NCBI GenBank assembly: GCA_943788145.1
Contig: CALSPD010000022.1
Span: forward strand, 1 to 64,000
Length of the DNA stretch: 64,000 bases
Direction: 5' to 3'
Source of the DNA: an uncultured Flavobacteriales bacterium
GTDB lineage: Bacteria; Bacteroidota; Bacteroidia; Flavobacteriales_G; Salibacteraceae
Shown here: positions 36,176 to 44,942 of the stretch, piece after piece
How positions within the stretch are numbered: the first letter of the stretch is position 1
Layout: each line of letters opens with the position of its first letter
Position numbers and translations under genes: made by a program
Notes under the pieces: model-generated
Told to the model about the DNA's origin: nothing
The model's input: the letters and a program-made list of their open reading frames with translations, nothing else
The model's database searches: none

Positions 36176-36856
36176 ATGAAAAAATTTACTCTTTTCTTAC
36201 TAGCTGGATCGGCTCTAGCTTTTACCTCATGCAAGGAAGACCCAGCTGCTTCTTTTTCTGCTGATAAAACTGAAGTTCAGGTTGGCGATGTTGTAAAATT
36301 TACTGACAATTCTACTGCTGCTTATAATCACGTATGGGATTTTGGTGATGGCGAATGGTCAACTGCAATAAATCCAACCCACGTATACTATGATGAAGGA
36401 ACGTATAACGTTACGCTTCAAGTAACTGATGATAATGGAGGAACTGTAAGCCTTTCTAGCCCAAAAGCAATAACAGTGTTGGATTCTGTGAACGCCATGA
36501 TTGAAGGTGATCAAGAAGAAAAAAATGCGGTAATCGTTCAAATGGTTGGAAATTGGGAACTCGATCAGATTACTTATTCGTACAACGGAAACCCAACATT
36601 TGAGAATTTCTCAAACACCCGTGGAGACTTTGCTGCAGATGGCGATATTTTCCAACAAGATGAAAAAGGAAACAAGTCAATTGGATACTATAATGTTTAC
36701 AACTCTGACTTTGTATACGTTTCTTTCATCGAAGGTCCTTCTGCACTTTATCAAATTGATGAGCTTTCAGAGACGAGAATGAAGTTGGTTTACACTTATA
36801 CGGATTTCAATCTTCCTTCAAATGTGAGCAAAACAACATTGGAATTCAGAAGATAA
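36176..36856 (+). CDS. PKD-domain lipoprotein with lipocalin-like C-terminal part
   Basis: A lipoprotein signal (ALAFTSC) is followed by a PKD domain at about residues 25-100: SFSADKTEVQVGDVVKFTD, HVWDFGDGEW, the THVYYDEGTYNVTLQV repeat core. A second domain of ~110 residues (MVGNWELDQITYSYNG, IGYYNVYNSDFVYVSF, TRMKLVYTYTDF) is typical of lipocalin-like C-terminal regions in Bacteroidota lipoproteins. It is predicted on the surface or in the periplasm. The IS1595 element ends 16 bases before the ATG, so its native promoter lies about 1 kb upstream on the other side of the IS. A strong terminator follows. Confidence 0.85.
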   Translation: MKKFTLFLLAGSALAFTSCKEDPAASFSADKTEVQVGDVVKFTDNSTAAYNHVWDFGDGEWSTAINPTHVYYDEGTYNVTLQVTDDNGGTVSLSSPKAITVLDSVNAMIEGDQEEKNAVIVQMVGNWELDQITYSYNGNPTFENFSNTRGDFAADGDIFQQDEKGNKSIGYYNVYNSDFVYVSFIEGPSALYQIDELSETRMKLVYTYTDFNLPSNVSKTTLEFRR

Positions 36857-36878
36857 CAAGAGCTTTAATAAATAAGAG

Positions 36879-36906
36879 AGCCATTCAGTTATGAATGGCT
36901 TTTTTT
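36879..36906 (+). terminator. Strong Rho-independent terminator
   Basis: A perfect 9-bp stem AGCCATTCA/TGAATGGCT with a GTTA loop is followed directly by six T. It lies 23 bases after the PKD lipoprotein stop. Confidence 0.92.
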
Positions 36907-36925
36907 GTACCCAAAACTCCAAATT

Positions 36926-37606
36926 ATGACACGAATTATACTTTCAACGCTATTCCTATTCGCTATAAGCCTAAATACATTTGCCGATACGTTTAAAGTT
37001 AAGATACAAGTCGAATTGGTTGACCACTCAAGTGCAGCGGGCACTGCAGTTAAAGTTTTAGAGCGGAATCAAGAAGTTTCGTTAGAGCGTCTTGATTCGG
37101 ATGGTCAAGTCAAATTTGACCTTGAAAAAGGCAAGCTCTATGAAATTTGGATTGTAAAAGAAGGCTATATCGCACATCTCATTAACAATGTCCATTCGGA
37201 AGGAAAGGGCAAGTTTGATGTGATACTCTATAAAAACAGCGATAAAGTCAAAGTAGATGAATCCAAACGAATTGGAATGGCTCGATACATAGATGACGTT
37301 GAAAAAATGACTATTCCAGCGGAATATCTAGCTCAGGGGGTCGAGGTGGTTAAAAAAGATGAACTGACTAAAGACCAGTTGGTGAGTATGAAAGTCATTG
37401 AAAAGCTGTCAAAATCACAGAAAAAATCACAGAAAAAAATCGATAAGCTTCGTTCTAAGAAAGAAGGCCTCGAAAAGAAGGGTATTAATGCAGATGCGGA
37501 TTTTGTAGCAGGGAAAATGACGGATACAGAAATTGAAGAGTATCGCCTAAAGAATCAAAAAGCGATAGTGAAAGTTCAGCATGCAATTGACAAACTTGCA
37601 TATTAA
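36926..37606 (+). CDS. Secreted protein with Ig/transthyretin-like domain
   Basis: The ATG at 36926 (MTRIILSTLFLFAISL) starts a signal peptide; an upstream TTG would begin inside the terminator T-run and is rejected. Residues about 25-110 form a beta-sandwich like carboxypeptidase regulatory domains (KVKIQVELVDHSS, SDGQVKFDLEKGKLYEIWIV, EGYIAHLINNV). The C-terminal half is charged and helical, with KLSKSQKKSQKKIDKLRSKK as a likely coiled coil. The N-terminal domain resembles that of the tandem-repeat protein at 23154-26203. Function unknown; a periplasmic scaffold is plausible. Confidence 0.7.
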   Translation: MTRIILSTLFLFAISLNTFADTFKVKIQVELVDHSSAAGTAVKVLERNQEVSLERLDSDGQVKFDLEKGKLYEIWIVKEGYIAHLINNVHSEGKGKFDVILYKNSDKVKVDESKRIGMARYIDDVEKMTIPAEYLAQGVEVVKKDELTKDQLVSMKVIEKLSKSQKKSQKKIDKLRSKKEGLEKKGINADADFVAGKMTDTEIEEYRLKNQKAIVKVQHAIDKLAY

Positions 37607-37614
37607 TAACAGGC

Positions 37615-38619
37615 TTAAAGCTTAAAATCAACTACAACTCTACCTTGAGTTGCGCCCTTTAGTATCAAATCCATATGACTTGTCAAATCATCTAGTCCGA
37701 TGAATTTGCCGTATGATTCTAATGCATTGATCTTCCATTCAGAAGCCAGTTTAGACCAAATCTCCTGACGGAGTTTCATATCAGTCTCCGCTGAATCAAC
37801 TCCCAAGATGTTAATACCGTTTAAAAGAAACGGATAGACGGTCATGTGTAATTCATGATCCGCGACCAATCCGCAGCTGGCAACACTTCCTTTTCTTTTA
37901 CATGCTTTTACGCATGTTGCGAGCGTGTTCCCTCCCACAGTGTCAATTGCTCCAGCCCATAGTCCCTTGAGTAAAGGCCTTCCAGATTCATCGTTTGCGT
38001 ATGATCTTGGAACAATTTGCGAAGCGCCTAGTTTAGAAAGGTGCTCGTTCTTATCACCTTTTCCAGATGATGCAATCACTTTGTATCCAGCCTTAGCTAA
38101 AATGCCAATGGCCATACTACCCACTCCGCCTGACGCTCCGGTAACTAGGATTTCACCCATAGATGGTTCTTGTCCCATTTTCTCCATCTTGGTTAAACTC
38201 AGCGCGGCCGTGAATCCTGCTGTTCCTAACACCATTGATTCTTTAAGCGTAAGTTGCTTGGGCAACGGAACAACCCAACCAGACGGCACTCTGATATATT
38301 CCTGAAAGCCGCCACTAGTGTTCATCCCTAAGTCATAACCAGTAACGAGAACTTCATCGCCAATTTTAAAACTTGAGGACTCGGAAGCAACGACAGTACC
38401 ACAGGCATCAACTCCTGGTGTATGTGGGAAATTCCTTGTTATTCCTTTGTGGCCAGATGCAGATAGAGCATCCTTATAATTAAGTCCGGCATAACACACA
38501 TTTATCAGAACATCCCCTGCAGGAAGTTCCGAAATCTGCTTTTGTTCCACATTTCTTGTGAAACTGCCATCAGACAATTCTCTGACAACTAAGGCTCGAT
38601 ATGATTCATTTGAGTTCAT
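37615..38619 (-). CDS. acuI: YhdH/AcuI-type quinone oxidoreductase (acrylyl-CoA reductase-like)
   Basis: The 334-residue MDR-family NADPH-dependent reductase lacks zinc ligands. Landmarks are LNYKDALSASGHKGI and FPHTPGVDACGTVV near the N-terminus, the nucleotide-binding GASGGVGSMAIGIL, and the YhdH/AcuI signature region DTVGGNTLA and GINILGVDSAE. Characterised AcuI enzymes reduce acryloyl-CoA to propionyl-CoA; that substrate is inferred, and supported by acs and a thiolase-like synthase upstream on the same strand. A full promoter stands in front, with its -7 box 4 nt from the ATG. Confidence 0.88.
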   Translation of the reverse strand: MNSNESYRALVVRELSDGSFTRNVEQKQISELPAGDVLINVCYAGLNYKDALSASGHKGITRNFPHTPGVDACGTVVASESSSFKIGDEVLVTGYDLGMNTSGGFQEYIRVPSGWVVPLPKQLTLKESMVLGTAGFTAALSLTKMEKMGQEPSMGEILVTGASGGVGSMAIGILAKAGYKVIASSGKGDKNEHLSKLGASQIVPRSYANDESGRPLLKGLWAGAIDTVGGNTLATCVKACKRKGSVASCGLVADHELHMTVYPFLLNGINILGVDSAETDMKLRQEIWSKLASEWKINALESYGKFIGLDDLTSHMDLILKGATQGRVVVDFKL

Positions 38620-38655
38620 GTTTCGAAATTACAATTGACGCGATTATTTTGTCAA
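38620..38655 (-). promoter_or_regulatory. Complete acuI promoter, leaderless type
   Basis: On the minus strand TTG (38655-38653), a 21-base spacer, TAATTTCG (38631-38624), then AAAC and the ATG at 38619. This is the best example in the window of both promoter elements with a -7 box only four bases before the start codon. Confidence 0.6.
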
Positions 38656-38665
38656 GTGCAAAATC

Positions 38666-39736
38666 TTAAACACGGTAACAGATTGCATTGATATTCATAC
38701 CAGCACCAACCGATGCAAACATGATTACATCACCTTTGTTTAGTGAATGTTCTGGAAGTTTTCCCCTGCGCACTCGATCTAATAAGGTCGGTACAGTGGC
38801 GACCGAGCTATTTCCAAGTTCGTGCACGCTCATTGGCATGATTAACTCGGGTGGTTCGGCAATATCAAATAATTTGTAAAAGCGTTTGATAACACCATGA
38901 TCCAACTTTTCATTGGCTTGATGGATGAAGATTTTTTTCACCTGATCAATCGTCACACCGGCTTGACTTAAACAATGCTGCATAGCTTGAGGAACCTGAG
39001 TTAAAGCAAACTCATAGACCTTTCTACCCTTCATTTTAATATATCGAATACGGCCATCCGAATCTGGATAATTGGATTTACCCAAATGGATGAAATATGT
39101 TTCATCCAGTGTGAAAGACATGGCGGCTGACGCTAATAGTCCTTGATCGTCATCGCTATCTCGGTATTCTAAAACACAAGCACCTGCCCCATCGGAAAAT
39201 ATCATGCTATCTCTATCATGGTCGTCTAGGACGCGCGATAAGGTTTCACTACCAATTACCAGTGCTTTAGAAGCAGATCCAGCTTTAAAGAAATTGTCTG
39301 CTTGAATTACACCCTGAACCCATCCTGGGCAACCAAAGAGCACATCATAGGCAACACAAAAAGGATTCTTAATACCTAAGTTATGTTTTACCCTTGAGGC
39401 CAAAGAAGGGACATTATCAGTTTGAATGGTGTGTTTGACAACATCACCGAAATTATGGGCGAAAATAATTTGATCCAAAGTTTCAGGATCTATGCCCGAG
39501 TCTTCGATTGCCCGCTGAGCGGCAATTAGCGCAATATCAGAAGAGCTCATATCTTCTGCGGCATAGCGTCTTTCAGCAATACCTGTAATATCCTGAAATT
39601 TTTTGGAGATTTCAATCGCTGGTGTCTCGATTAATTCATTTGATTCTGTGAAAAATCGATGATGTTGAAAGTCAGCATTTCGCTTGATTTGATCTGGGAT
39701 GTAGCTTCCAGTTCCGGTGATAACGGTCCTCTTCAT
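38666..39736 (-). CDS. 3-oxoacyl-ACP synthase III-like enzyme
   Basis: The 356-residue thiolase-fold enzyme has the KAS III catalytic triad: Cys136 in LFGCPGW, His272 in FIHQANEK and Asn309 in ELGNSSVA. It is longer than housekeeping FabH (~320 residues) and differs in the loop after the N-terminus (QHHRFFTESNELIETP), as in the Bacteroidota paralogues that condense acyl-CoAs in side pathways rather than starting fatty-acid synthesis. It lies between acs and acuI on the same strand with short gaps, so the three may handle short acyl-CoAs together. The true substrate cannot be told from sequence. Confidence 0.86.
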   Translation of the reverse strand: MKRTVITGTGSYIPDQIKRNADFQHHRFFTESNELIETPAIEISKKFQDITGIAERRYAAEDMSSSDIALIAAQRAIEDSGIDPETLDQIIFAHNFGDVVKHTIQTDNVPSLASRVKHNLGIKNPFCVAYDVLFGCPGWVQGVIQADNFFKAGSASKALVIGSETLSRVLDDHDRDSMIFSDGAGACVLEYRDSDDDQGLLASAAMSFTLDETYFIHLGKSNYPDSDGRIRYIKMKGRKVYEFALTQVPQAMQHCLSQAGVTIDQVKKIFIHQANEKLDHGVIKRFYKLFDIAEPPELIMPMSVHELGNSSVATVPTLLDRVRRGKLPEHSLNKGDVIMFASVGAGMNINAICYRV

Positions 39737-39820
39737 AGAGCAGTTTTTAAAGTCCGGGAAGGTAAGCCCTCTACACAGAGTGGCATCAATTAATTCGAAT
39801 AGTTTCGAAATAATTGCTTT

Positions 39821-41716
39821 CTATAAAGCGCCTTTGATAATTTCAGAAACAACGGTTGGATCGAGCAATGTGCTGATATCACCCAGTTTGTCTGGTTCGC
39901 CTTCGGCTACTTTTCGTAAGATTCTACGCATAATTTTTCCCGATCGTGTTTTTGGGAGTCCACTAACAAATTGAATCTTGTCAGGTTTGGCAATTGGACC
40001 AATTTCTCTAACGACCGTATTCAGTATCTCTAGTCTGGCCATTTCATAATTCGAAGGTATATTATCGCAAATCACATAAGCATAAATACCTTGACCCTTT
40101 ATTTCATGTGGGTATCCAACAACGGCAGATTCAACAACAAATTCACTTTCGTTAATGGCATTTTCAATTTCAGCTGTCCCAAATCTATGTCCACTTACAT
40201 TGATTACATCGTCAACTCTCCCGATGATCCGATACATACCATCCATATCTCTTCGAGCTCCATCACCGGTGAAATACATGCCCTTGAAGCTTGAGAAATA
40301 GGTCAATTTACAGCGTTTGTGATCGCCATAAGTAGTTCGTAAAATGCTCGGCCATGGGAATTTAACGCATAATAATCCTTCCTGACCATTCTCCTTGATT
40401 TCTACTCCGTTTTGGTCAACCAAACAAGGCTGAATTCCAGGTAAGGGATAGCCGGCAAACGTTGCTTTTTGAGGCGAAAATGAACCCAAACCGCTAATCA
40501 TGATGCCGCCTGTTTCAGTTTGCCACCAAGTATCGACAATGGGGACCTTATTTTCACCAATCACTCGTTTGTACCATTCCCATGCTTCATGATTGATGGG
40601 TTCGCCTACCGTGCCAAGCACTTTCAAAGAGCTAAGATCATTTTTTATTACAATTTCCTCCCCGCAGGTCATTAATGCTCGAATGGCCGTTGGTGCGGTA
40701 TAAAACTGATTGACTTTCAGTTTTTCGATGATTTGCCAAAAACGCCCACCGTCTGGCCAAGTTGGAACACCTTCAAACATGACGGTTGTAGCTGCATTCA
40801 GTAAAGGTCCGTATATGATGTAGCTATGCCCCGTAATCCATCCAATATCAGCCGTGCACCAATAAATATCCGATTCATCGTATTGAAAAACGTTGGCGAA
40901 ACTATAAGCTGTATAGACCATGTAACCACCGCAAGTATGGACTACACCTTTAGGTTTTCCCGTACTTCCGCTTGTATATAAAATAAAAAGCGGGTCCTCA
41001 CTATCCATTTCCTCAGCCGGACAAACCGTGGCTTGATTCGGTATCAAATCATCCCACCAGATGTCCGTTTGTTTATTCCAATTAACTTCCTCGTACGTAC
41101 ATTTTTTAACCAAAATATGCTCGATGCACGAACATTTAGAAACGGCTTCATCAACAATCTTTTTAAGCTCAACTTTTTTGTTTCCACGGAAAAGCCCATC
41201 ACTCGTAATCACCACCTTGCATTTGGCATCTTCAATTCTATCTGCCAGCGCTTGTGCTGAAAAGCCCGCAAAAACAACGGAGTGAATGGCACCGATTCGG
41301 GCACATGCAAGTACAGCTACCGCCAACTCAGGAATCATAGGCATGTAAAGGCAAACTCGATCTCCCTTGCCTATGCCCATCGATTTCAATGCATTAGCCG
41401 CTTGACATACCTCTATATGTAATTCACCGTAGGACAAATAGATATTCTCTCGATCGGGAAAATTAGATTCCCAGATTATCGCGGTTTTATCTCGATGCTG
41501 CCCTAAGTGTCGATCAATGCAGTTTTCCGTAATATTGAGCTTTCCATTTACAAACCATTTTACGTTGGGCGTTTCAAATTCCCATTCTAAGGTCTTATCC
41601 CACTTTGATTTCCAATGGAATGAGTCAGCGATTTCGGCCCAAAAATTCTCTGGATCGTTTACGCTGTTGGCATATTGTTCTTTGTATTGGTCAAATGATG
41701 TGATTCTATAACTCAT
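39821..41716 (-). CDS. acs: Acetyl-CoA synthetase
   Basis: The 631-residue AMP-forming ligase converts acetate, ATP and CoA to acetyl-CoA. The adenylation motif is YTSGSTGKPKG. The acetate pocket region has VDTWWQTETGG. The C-terminal lid carries the acetylation lysine in KTRSGKIMRRIL. Length is typical (about 640). It is the first gene of the acs/KAS III/acuI series on the minus strand, with 84 bases before the KAS III gene. No frame damage. Confidence 0.96.
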   Translation of the reverse strand: MSYRITSFDQYKEQYANSVNDPENFWAEIADSFHWKSKWDKTLEWEFETPNVKWFVNGKLNITENCIDRHLGQHRDKTAIIWESNFPDRENIYLSYGELHIEVCQAANALKSMGIGKGDRVCLYMPMIPELAVAVLACARIGAIHSVVFAGFSAQALADRIEDAKCKVVITSDGLFRGNKKVELKKIVDEAVSKCSCIEHILVKKCTYEEVNWNKQTDIWWDDLIPNQATVCPAEEMDSEDPLFILYTSGSTGKPKGVVHTCGGYMVYTAYSFANVFQYDESDIYWCTADIGWITGHSYIIYGPLLNAATTVMFEGVPTWPDGGRFWQIIEKLKVNQFYTAPTAIRALMTCGEEIVIKNDLSSLKVLGTVGEPINHEAWEWYKRVIGENKVPIVDTWWQTETGGIMISGLGSFSPQKATFAGYPLPGIQPCLVDQNGVEIKENGQEGLLCVKFPWPSILRTTYGDHKRCKLTYFSSFKGMYFTGDGARRDMDGMYRIIGRVDDVINVSGHRFGTAEIENAINESEFVVESAVVGYPHEIKGQGIYAYVICDNIPSNYEMARLEILNTVVREIGPIAKPDKIQFVSGLPKTRSGKIMRRILRKVAEGEPDKLGDISTLLDPTVVSEIIKGAL

Positions 41717-41781
41717 TGGTAGACTTTAGCTGTAAAGTAGCAATAGTATGAAAGCTAGTTGGTGATATCAAGTCATGCTTG

Positions 41782-42125
41782 TTACATAACAGCCATTGCT
41801 TCATATAATAAAGCATCAATTTCTGCCAAATTCAAATCCTTCTCCGCATTAAGTGGGTAAATTTTAACGCGTTTTCTCAAGCCACTTTCTAGAGCTGGAT
41901 GACACATTCGATTGCCATTCATAAAGCCTATATATGGAGCTTTAGTGACCGAATCCATCCAGAAATAGCAGAACATTTTTCCATTGAAATAAAAAAAAGG
42001 CAATCGGTATTTCCATTCTCCGGTTAAGCGCGTGTCATATTTCAAAATGTGCCCACGAAGAAACCATAAGCAGCTTTTGTTTGGCTCGTCCAAATGCTCA
42101 TAAAAAGTTGAATGGCACTCAACAT
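41782..42125 (-). pseudogene. DUF1801-type small protein, frameshifted at a T5 run
   Basis: The long frame (stop at 41782) encodes EPNKSCLWFLRGHIL, TGEWKYRLPFFYFNGKMFCYF and KAPYIGFMNGNRM, a DUF1801 protein of about 114 residues. In this frame no ATG precedes the conserved start. The ATG at 42125 reads MLSAIQLF and connects to YEHLDEPNK if the run of five T (plus-strand A at 42102-42106) is six. That restores the usual N-terminus of the family. Function of DUF1801 is unknown. It follows the TfoX-N gene and PorV on the same strand. Confidence 0.7.
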
Positions 42126-42143
42126 CAAACTTCTAAGATTTAG

Positions 42144-42473
42144 TTATTTAGACTTTGATAACTCAATTGCTTCATTCACTCGATTGAGAAAGTTAGTCTC
42201 GTTGTGCATCTCGCGTTCTGTTATACTGAAATAAGGCATTCTACTGTGTTGTTCAGCTCCTATCGTTAAATACTTTTCCATCAAATGTTTATCCCCTTTT
42301 ACAAATACTCCGCCCTTACTATCTAAGATTCCAAACATTTTATCGGCTTGGAAAAGGCCAAAACCTCCAAACATTTTTTTCATAGAAATACCTTCGATAG
42401 CTTGTAGTTTCACTTCCATCACCTTAGCCACTTCTTCCGAAGATTGGCTCATTTTGTCGCCTTTAATTCCCAT
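42144..42473 (-). CDS. TfoX N-terminal domain protein
   Basis: The 109-residue protein consists of one TfoX/Sxy N-terminal domain: SMKKMFGGFGLFQADKMFG in the first half, a GVFVKGDK strand, then MPYFSITEREMHN and a final helix. Full-length TfoX regulates competence in gamma-proteobacteria, but stand-alone N-domains like this one are common in Bacteroidota and have no proven role. It starts 4 bases after the porV stop and is likely co-transcribed. Confidence 0.85.
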   Translation of the reverse strand: MGIKGDKMSQSSEEVAKVMEVKLQAIEGISMKKMFGGFGLFQADKMFGILDSKGGVFVKGDKHLMEKYLTIGAEQHSRMPYFSITEREMHNETNFLNRVNEAIELSKSK

Positions 42474-42477
42474 GTTC

Positions 42478-43758
42478 TTAATCTTTTGCTTTATTGAAGT
42501 TATAGATATATCCCAAGTTGAAAAATAGACTGTTATTCAACACTGTACTCCTTCCAATCCCTCGCCATGTAGTTACATCTACTGTCAGCCCATGCACTTC
42601 CAAACCGATACCAAACGAAATAAACCTTCGCGCTCCTTTCGTGTCATGTTCTAGAAAAAGGCCCTGCCGAAGTGATATCGCTAGGTTTTCGTTTCTTTTA
42701 AGCTTCAGCTCGCTGCCAACTTGGTGAATGTATTCATGAAACTCTTCTGAAGCCCTCGAGCCTTTCTTAACAGAAGGATTGAAGTTCTCGTCATAGCTCA
42801 CCTTGCCAGGGGCGTCATAAAACGACTGAATTAAGGCAATTGGAACACTTATTTGAGGATCATAACCCGAAGCCAATACAGGATTGGAATTATTGTCAAT
42901 AACAGTCATTCCATTTGAGTCAATCTGATATGCAGGTGGACTGGGTATCAGGTACTTTGAAACTTGATAAGAAAAGGTATATGACAATTGATTTTCATCA
43001 AGATCAAAGGTGTTTTTAAGATTCGCCCCGATAAGCATTCGCATTGGAATGAAGTCAGTATTGCCTTTGATGTAGCTGATTTTAGAACCAATATTGTTTA
43101 AAGCGAAGCTAGAGTTGAGCTCCATATTATATCGATCCTTTGCAAGTAGTTCTTTCTGATGCGTCAGTCCTATATCTGCCGCTAAAGCATGTCCAGGATG
43201 GGTTTGAACACCACCGACAATACGGCCATTGGTTATGTCGGAATGCACATATTTAAATGCCATACCGTATGACAAACCATTATCCCAGCGATGTGCGTAG
43301 TTGGCTTGGATGCAAAATTCATTTGCTTTATTTGATGATATCGGATTTCCAAAAGGATCAGTTAGTGCCATGTCATATTTGAACATCTTAAATTGGACTC
43401 CAATAGCATCTCTATTTGTAGGTCCAAAAGCGACAGAATTGGAGAAAAGATTCTTCCCTGGAACAATGGATCTATGCCAAGGTGAATAACTGTTGTTGAT
43501 GCGTATAAAACGATGTTTTGAAACCAATAATGCCGGATTGGAGTTGAATGATGCTCCACTCCCACCTTGCGTACCCACGACTCCAATATCCCCTACACCC
43601 GCTTGAGCGGCATCGGCTGAAATAACTAAGAAAGGCACACTTGAAGTTACTGTATTTAGATATCTCCATTGTTCTCTTCCTTGAGAAAACCCAAAAAAAG
43701 CGTATAGGAACATGGGGATAATGACTATAGCTTTCATAGGGCGGTAGTTGAGCTTCAT
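42478..43758 (-). CDS. porV: PorV-like T9SS outer-membrane protein
   Basis: The 426-residue protein is an outer-membrane beta-barrel of the PorV/LptO (FadL-related) family. After a signal peptide it shows SVPFLVISADAAQAGVGDIG, followed by ASFNSNPALLV and NNSYSPWHRSIVPGK, the typical PorV opening. Alternating strands run to the C-terminus with a terminal aromatic (LFFNLGYIYNFNKAKD). PorV collects T9SS cargo from the translocon and passes it to the PorU sortase. It therefore matches the many CTD-bearing proteins in this window. A paralogue such as PorQ is less likely by length and motif. Confidence 0.88.
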   Translation of the reverse strand: MKLNYRPMKAIVIIPMFLYAFFGFSQGREQWRYLNTVTSSVPFLVISADAAQAGVGDIGVVGTQGGSGASFNSNPALLVSKHRFIRINNSYSPWHRSIVPGKNLFSNSVAFGPTNRDAIGVQFKMFKYDMALTDPFGNPISSNKANEFCIQANYAHRWDNGLSYGMAFKYVHSDITNGRIVGGVQTHPGHALAADIGLTHQKELLAKDRYNMELNSSFALNNIGSKISYIKGNTDFIPMRMLIGANLKNTFDLDENQLSYTFSYQVSKYLIPSPPAYQIDSNGMTVIDNNSNPVLASGYDPQISVPIALIQSFYDAPGKVSYDENFNPSVKKGSRASEEFHEYIHQVGSELKLKRNENLAISLRQGLFLEHDTKGARRFISFGIGLEVHGLTVDVTTWRGIGRSTVLNNSLFFNLGYIYNFNKAKD

Positions 43759-43791
43759 TAACAGACGCTTAAGCTATTTATTGCCATGAGC

Positions 43792-44859
43792 TTAAAACCA
43801 TTTTCTGCTTCTGAAATAAAAAATCATACCGATGGTAATAATGACCATTACAGCTAACATCGTATGGTAACTATACTCGTAATGCAACTCAGGTAGATTA
43901 TCGAAGTTGGTTCCGTAAATGCCGGCAATAAAAGTCAGAGGGATGAAAATGACTGAAAAAATGGTCAGGAACTTCATAATATCATTCAACTTTGTGCTCA
44001 CGGTTGTATGATAGATATTCATCATATCGGAGAGGATTTCTCGATATCCATCTGAAGTTTCAGTTGCGAGGTTAATGTTATCCTGGAGCTCCTTCCAGTG
44101 AACACCATTTTCTTCATGGTCAAACAATTCGGTGTCTAACTTAGATAGTGCATTTATCATTTCCCGCGATGGATGTATAAGCCGTCTTAAATAGTTTATT
44201 TCTCGCTTGAAATCATTGATTTGTTCAAGCATATCCCTGGTTGGATTATCGATCAAATCATCTTCAAGTTGTTCAATTTTTTCCCCAAGAGTGCTAATGA
44301 TATAGATGTAATTGTCGATGACAATATCGAGCAGCGCGAAGGCCAAATAGTCCGTTCCCGAATTTCGAATCTTGCGTTTATGCTTTCGAATTCGTTCACG
44401 AACAGGATCAAAAACATCCCCTTGACGTTCTTGAAATGAAATCAACAACCTATTTGCAATTACGAGGCTTAGTTTTTCCTTATGAATCTCATTTTCCTTC
44501 TCATCATATCGAATCATTTTCATAGATATATAAATACACTCATCGTATTCCTGGACTTTTGGTCGCTGTTCTGTGTCTAACACATCGACCAGCATCATGG
44601 GGTCGAGTTCAAAAATCTCCCCTATTTGTTCTATGACCGAAGAATCATGCAATCCGTCTACATTGAGCCAAGTCACGGTATCAGTTTCCATAAACTGCTT
44701 GATTTCTCGAAATTCATTGAGCTGAACTTCAAGGACTTTTTCTGGGTCAAAGTCTATAACCCGCATTAATATATGGTCTGAACGTTTCTTCCCTCGAAAA
44801 CTCAAGTCAAACGGTGATTGACCTATTTCCGACTTTGATTTATTTATTAATCTTCCCAT
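43792..44859 (-). CDS. corA: CorA family magnesium/metal-ion transporter with GTN filter
   Basis: The 355-residue channel has the long cytoplasmic domain (residues 1-290, including DPMMLVDVLDTEQRPKVQEY and a long stalk helix) and two membrane helices at the C-terminus. The selectivity loop between them reads FIAGIYGTNF, so the family motif GMN is GTN here. The codon is ACC, two changes away from ATG. The end RSRKWF is normal. GMN variants exist among CorA homologues and may change ion preference, for example toward zinc. The AGGAGG just before the ATG is only two bases away and is probably not a functional Shine-Dalgarno. Confidence 0.9.
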   Translation of the reverse strand: MGRLINKSKSEIGQSPFDLSFRGKKRSDHILMRVIDFDPEKVLEVQLNEFREIKQFMETDTVTWLNVDGLHDSSVIEQIGEIFELDPMMLVDVLDTEQRPKVQEYDECIYISMKMIRYDEKENEIHKEKLSLVIANRLLISFQERQGDVFDPVRERIRKHKRKIRNSGTDYLAFALLDIVIDNYIYIISTLGEKIEQLEDDLIDNPTRDMLEQINDFKREINYLRRLIHPSREMINALSKLDTELFDHEENGVHWKELQDNINLATETSDGYREILSDMMNIYHTTVSTKLNDIMKFLTIFSVIFIPLTFIAGIYGTNFDNLPELHYEYSYHTMLAVMVIITIGMIFYFRSRKWF

Positions 44860-44942
44860 TCCCTCCTCGTTTCGGGCTAAGATATATGGAATTCAAATAC
44901 CCAAGTTGAACCCGTTGAACTCAAACTTTATAAATTCACCGC

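Noticed and set aside
36905-36925. TTG start giving a seven-residue N-terminal extension of the 36926 gene
   Set aside because: The TTG lies in the T-run of the preceding terminator; the ATG at 36926 begins a proper signal peptide.
44860-44872. AGGAGG Shine-Dalgarno before corA
   Set aside because: It is only two bases from the ATG, too close to work, and no other gene in the window has a convincing SD sequence.
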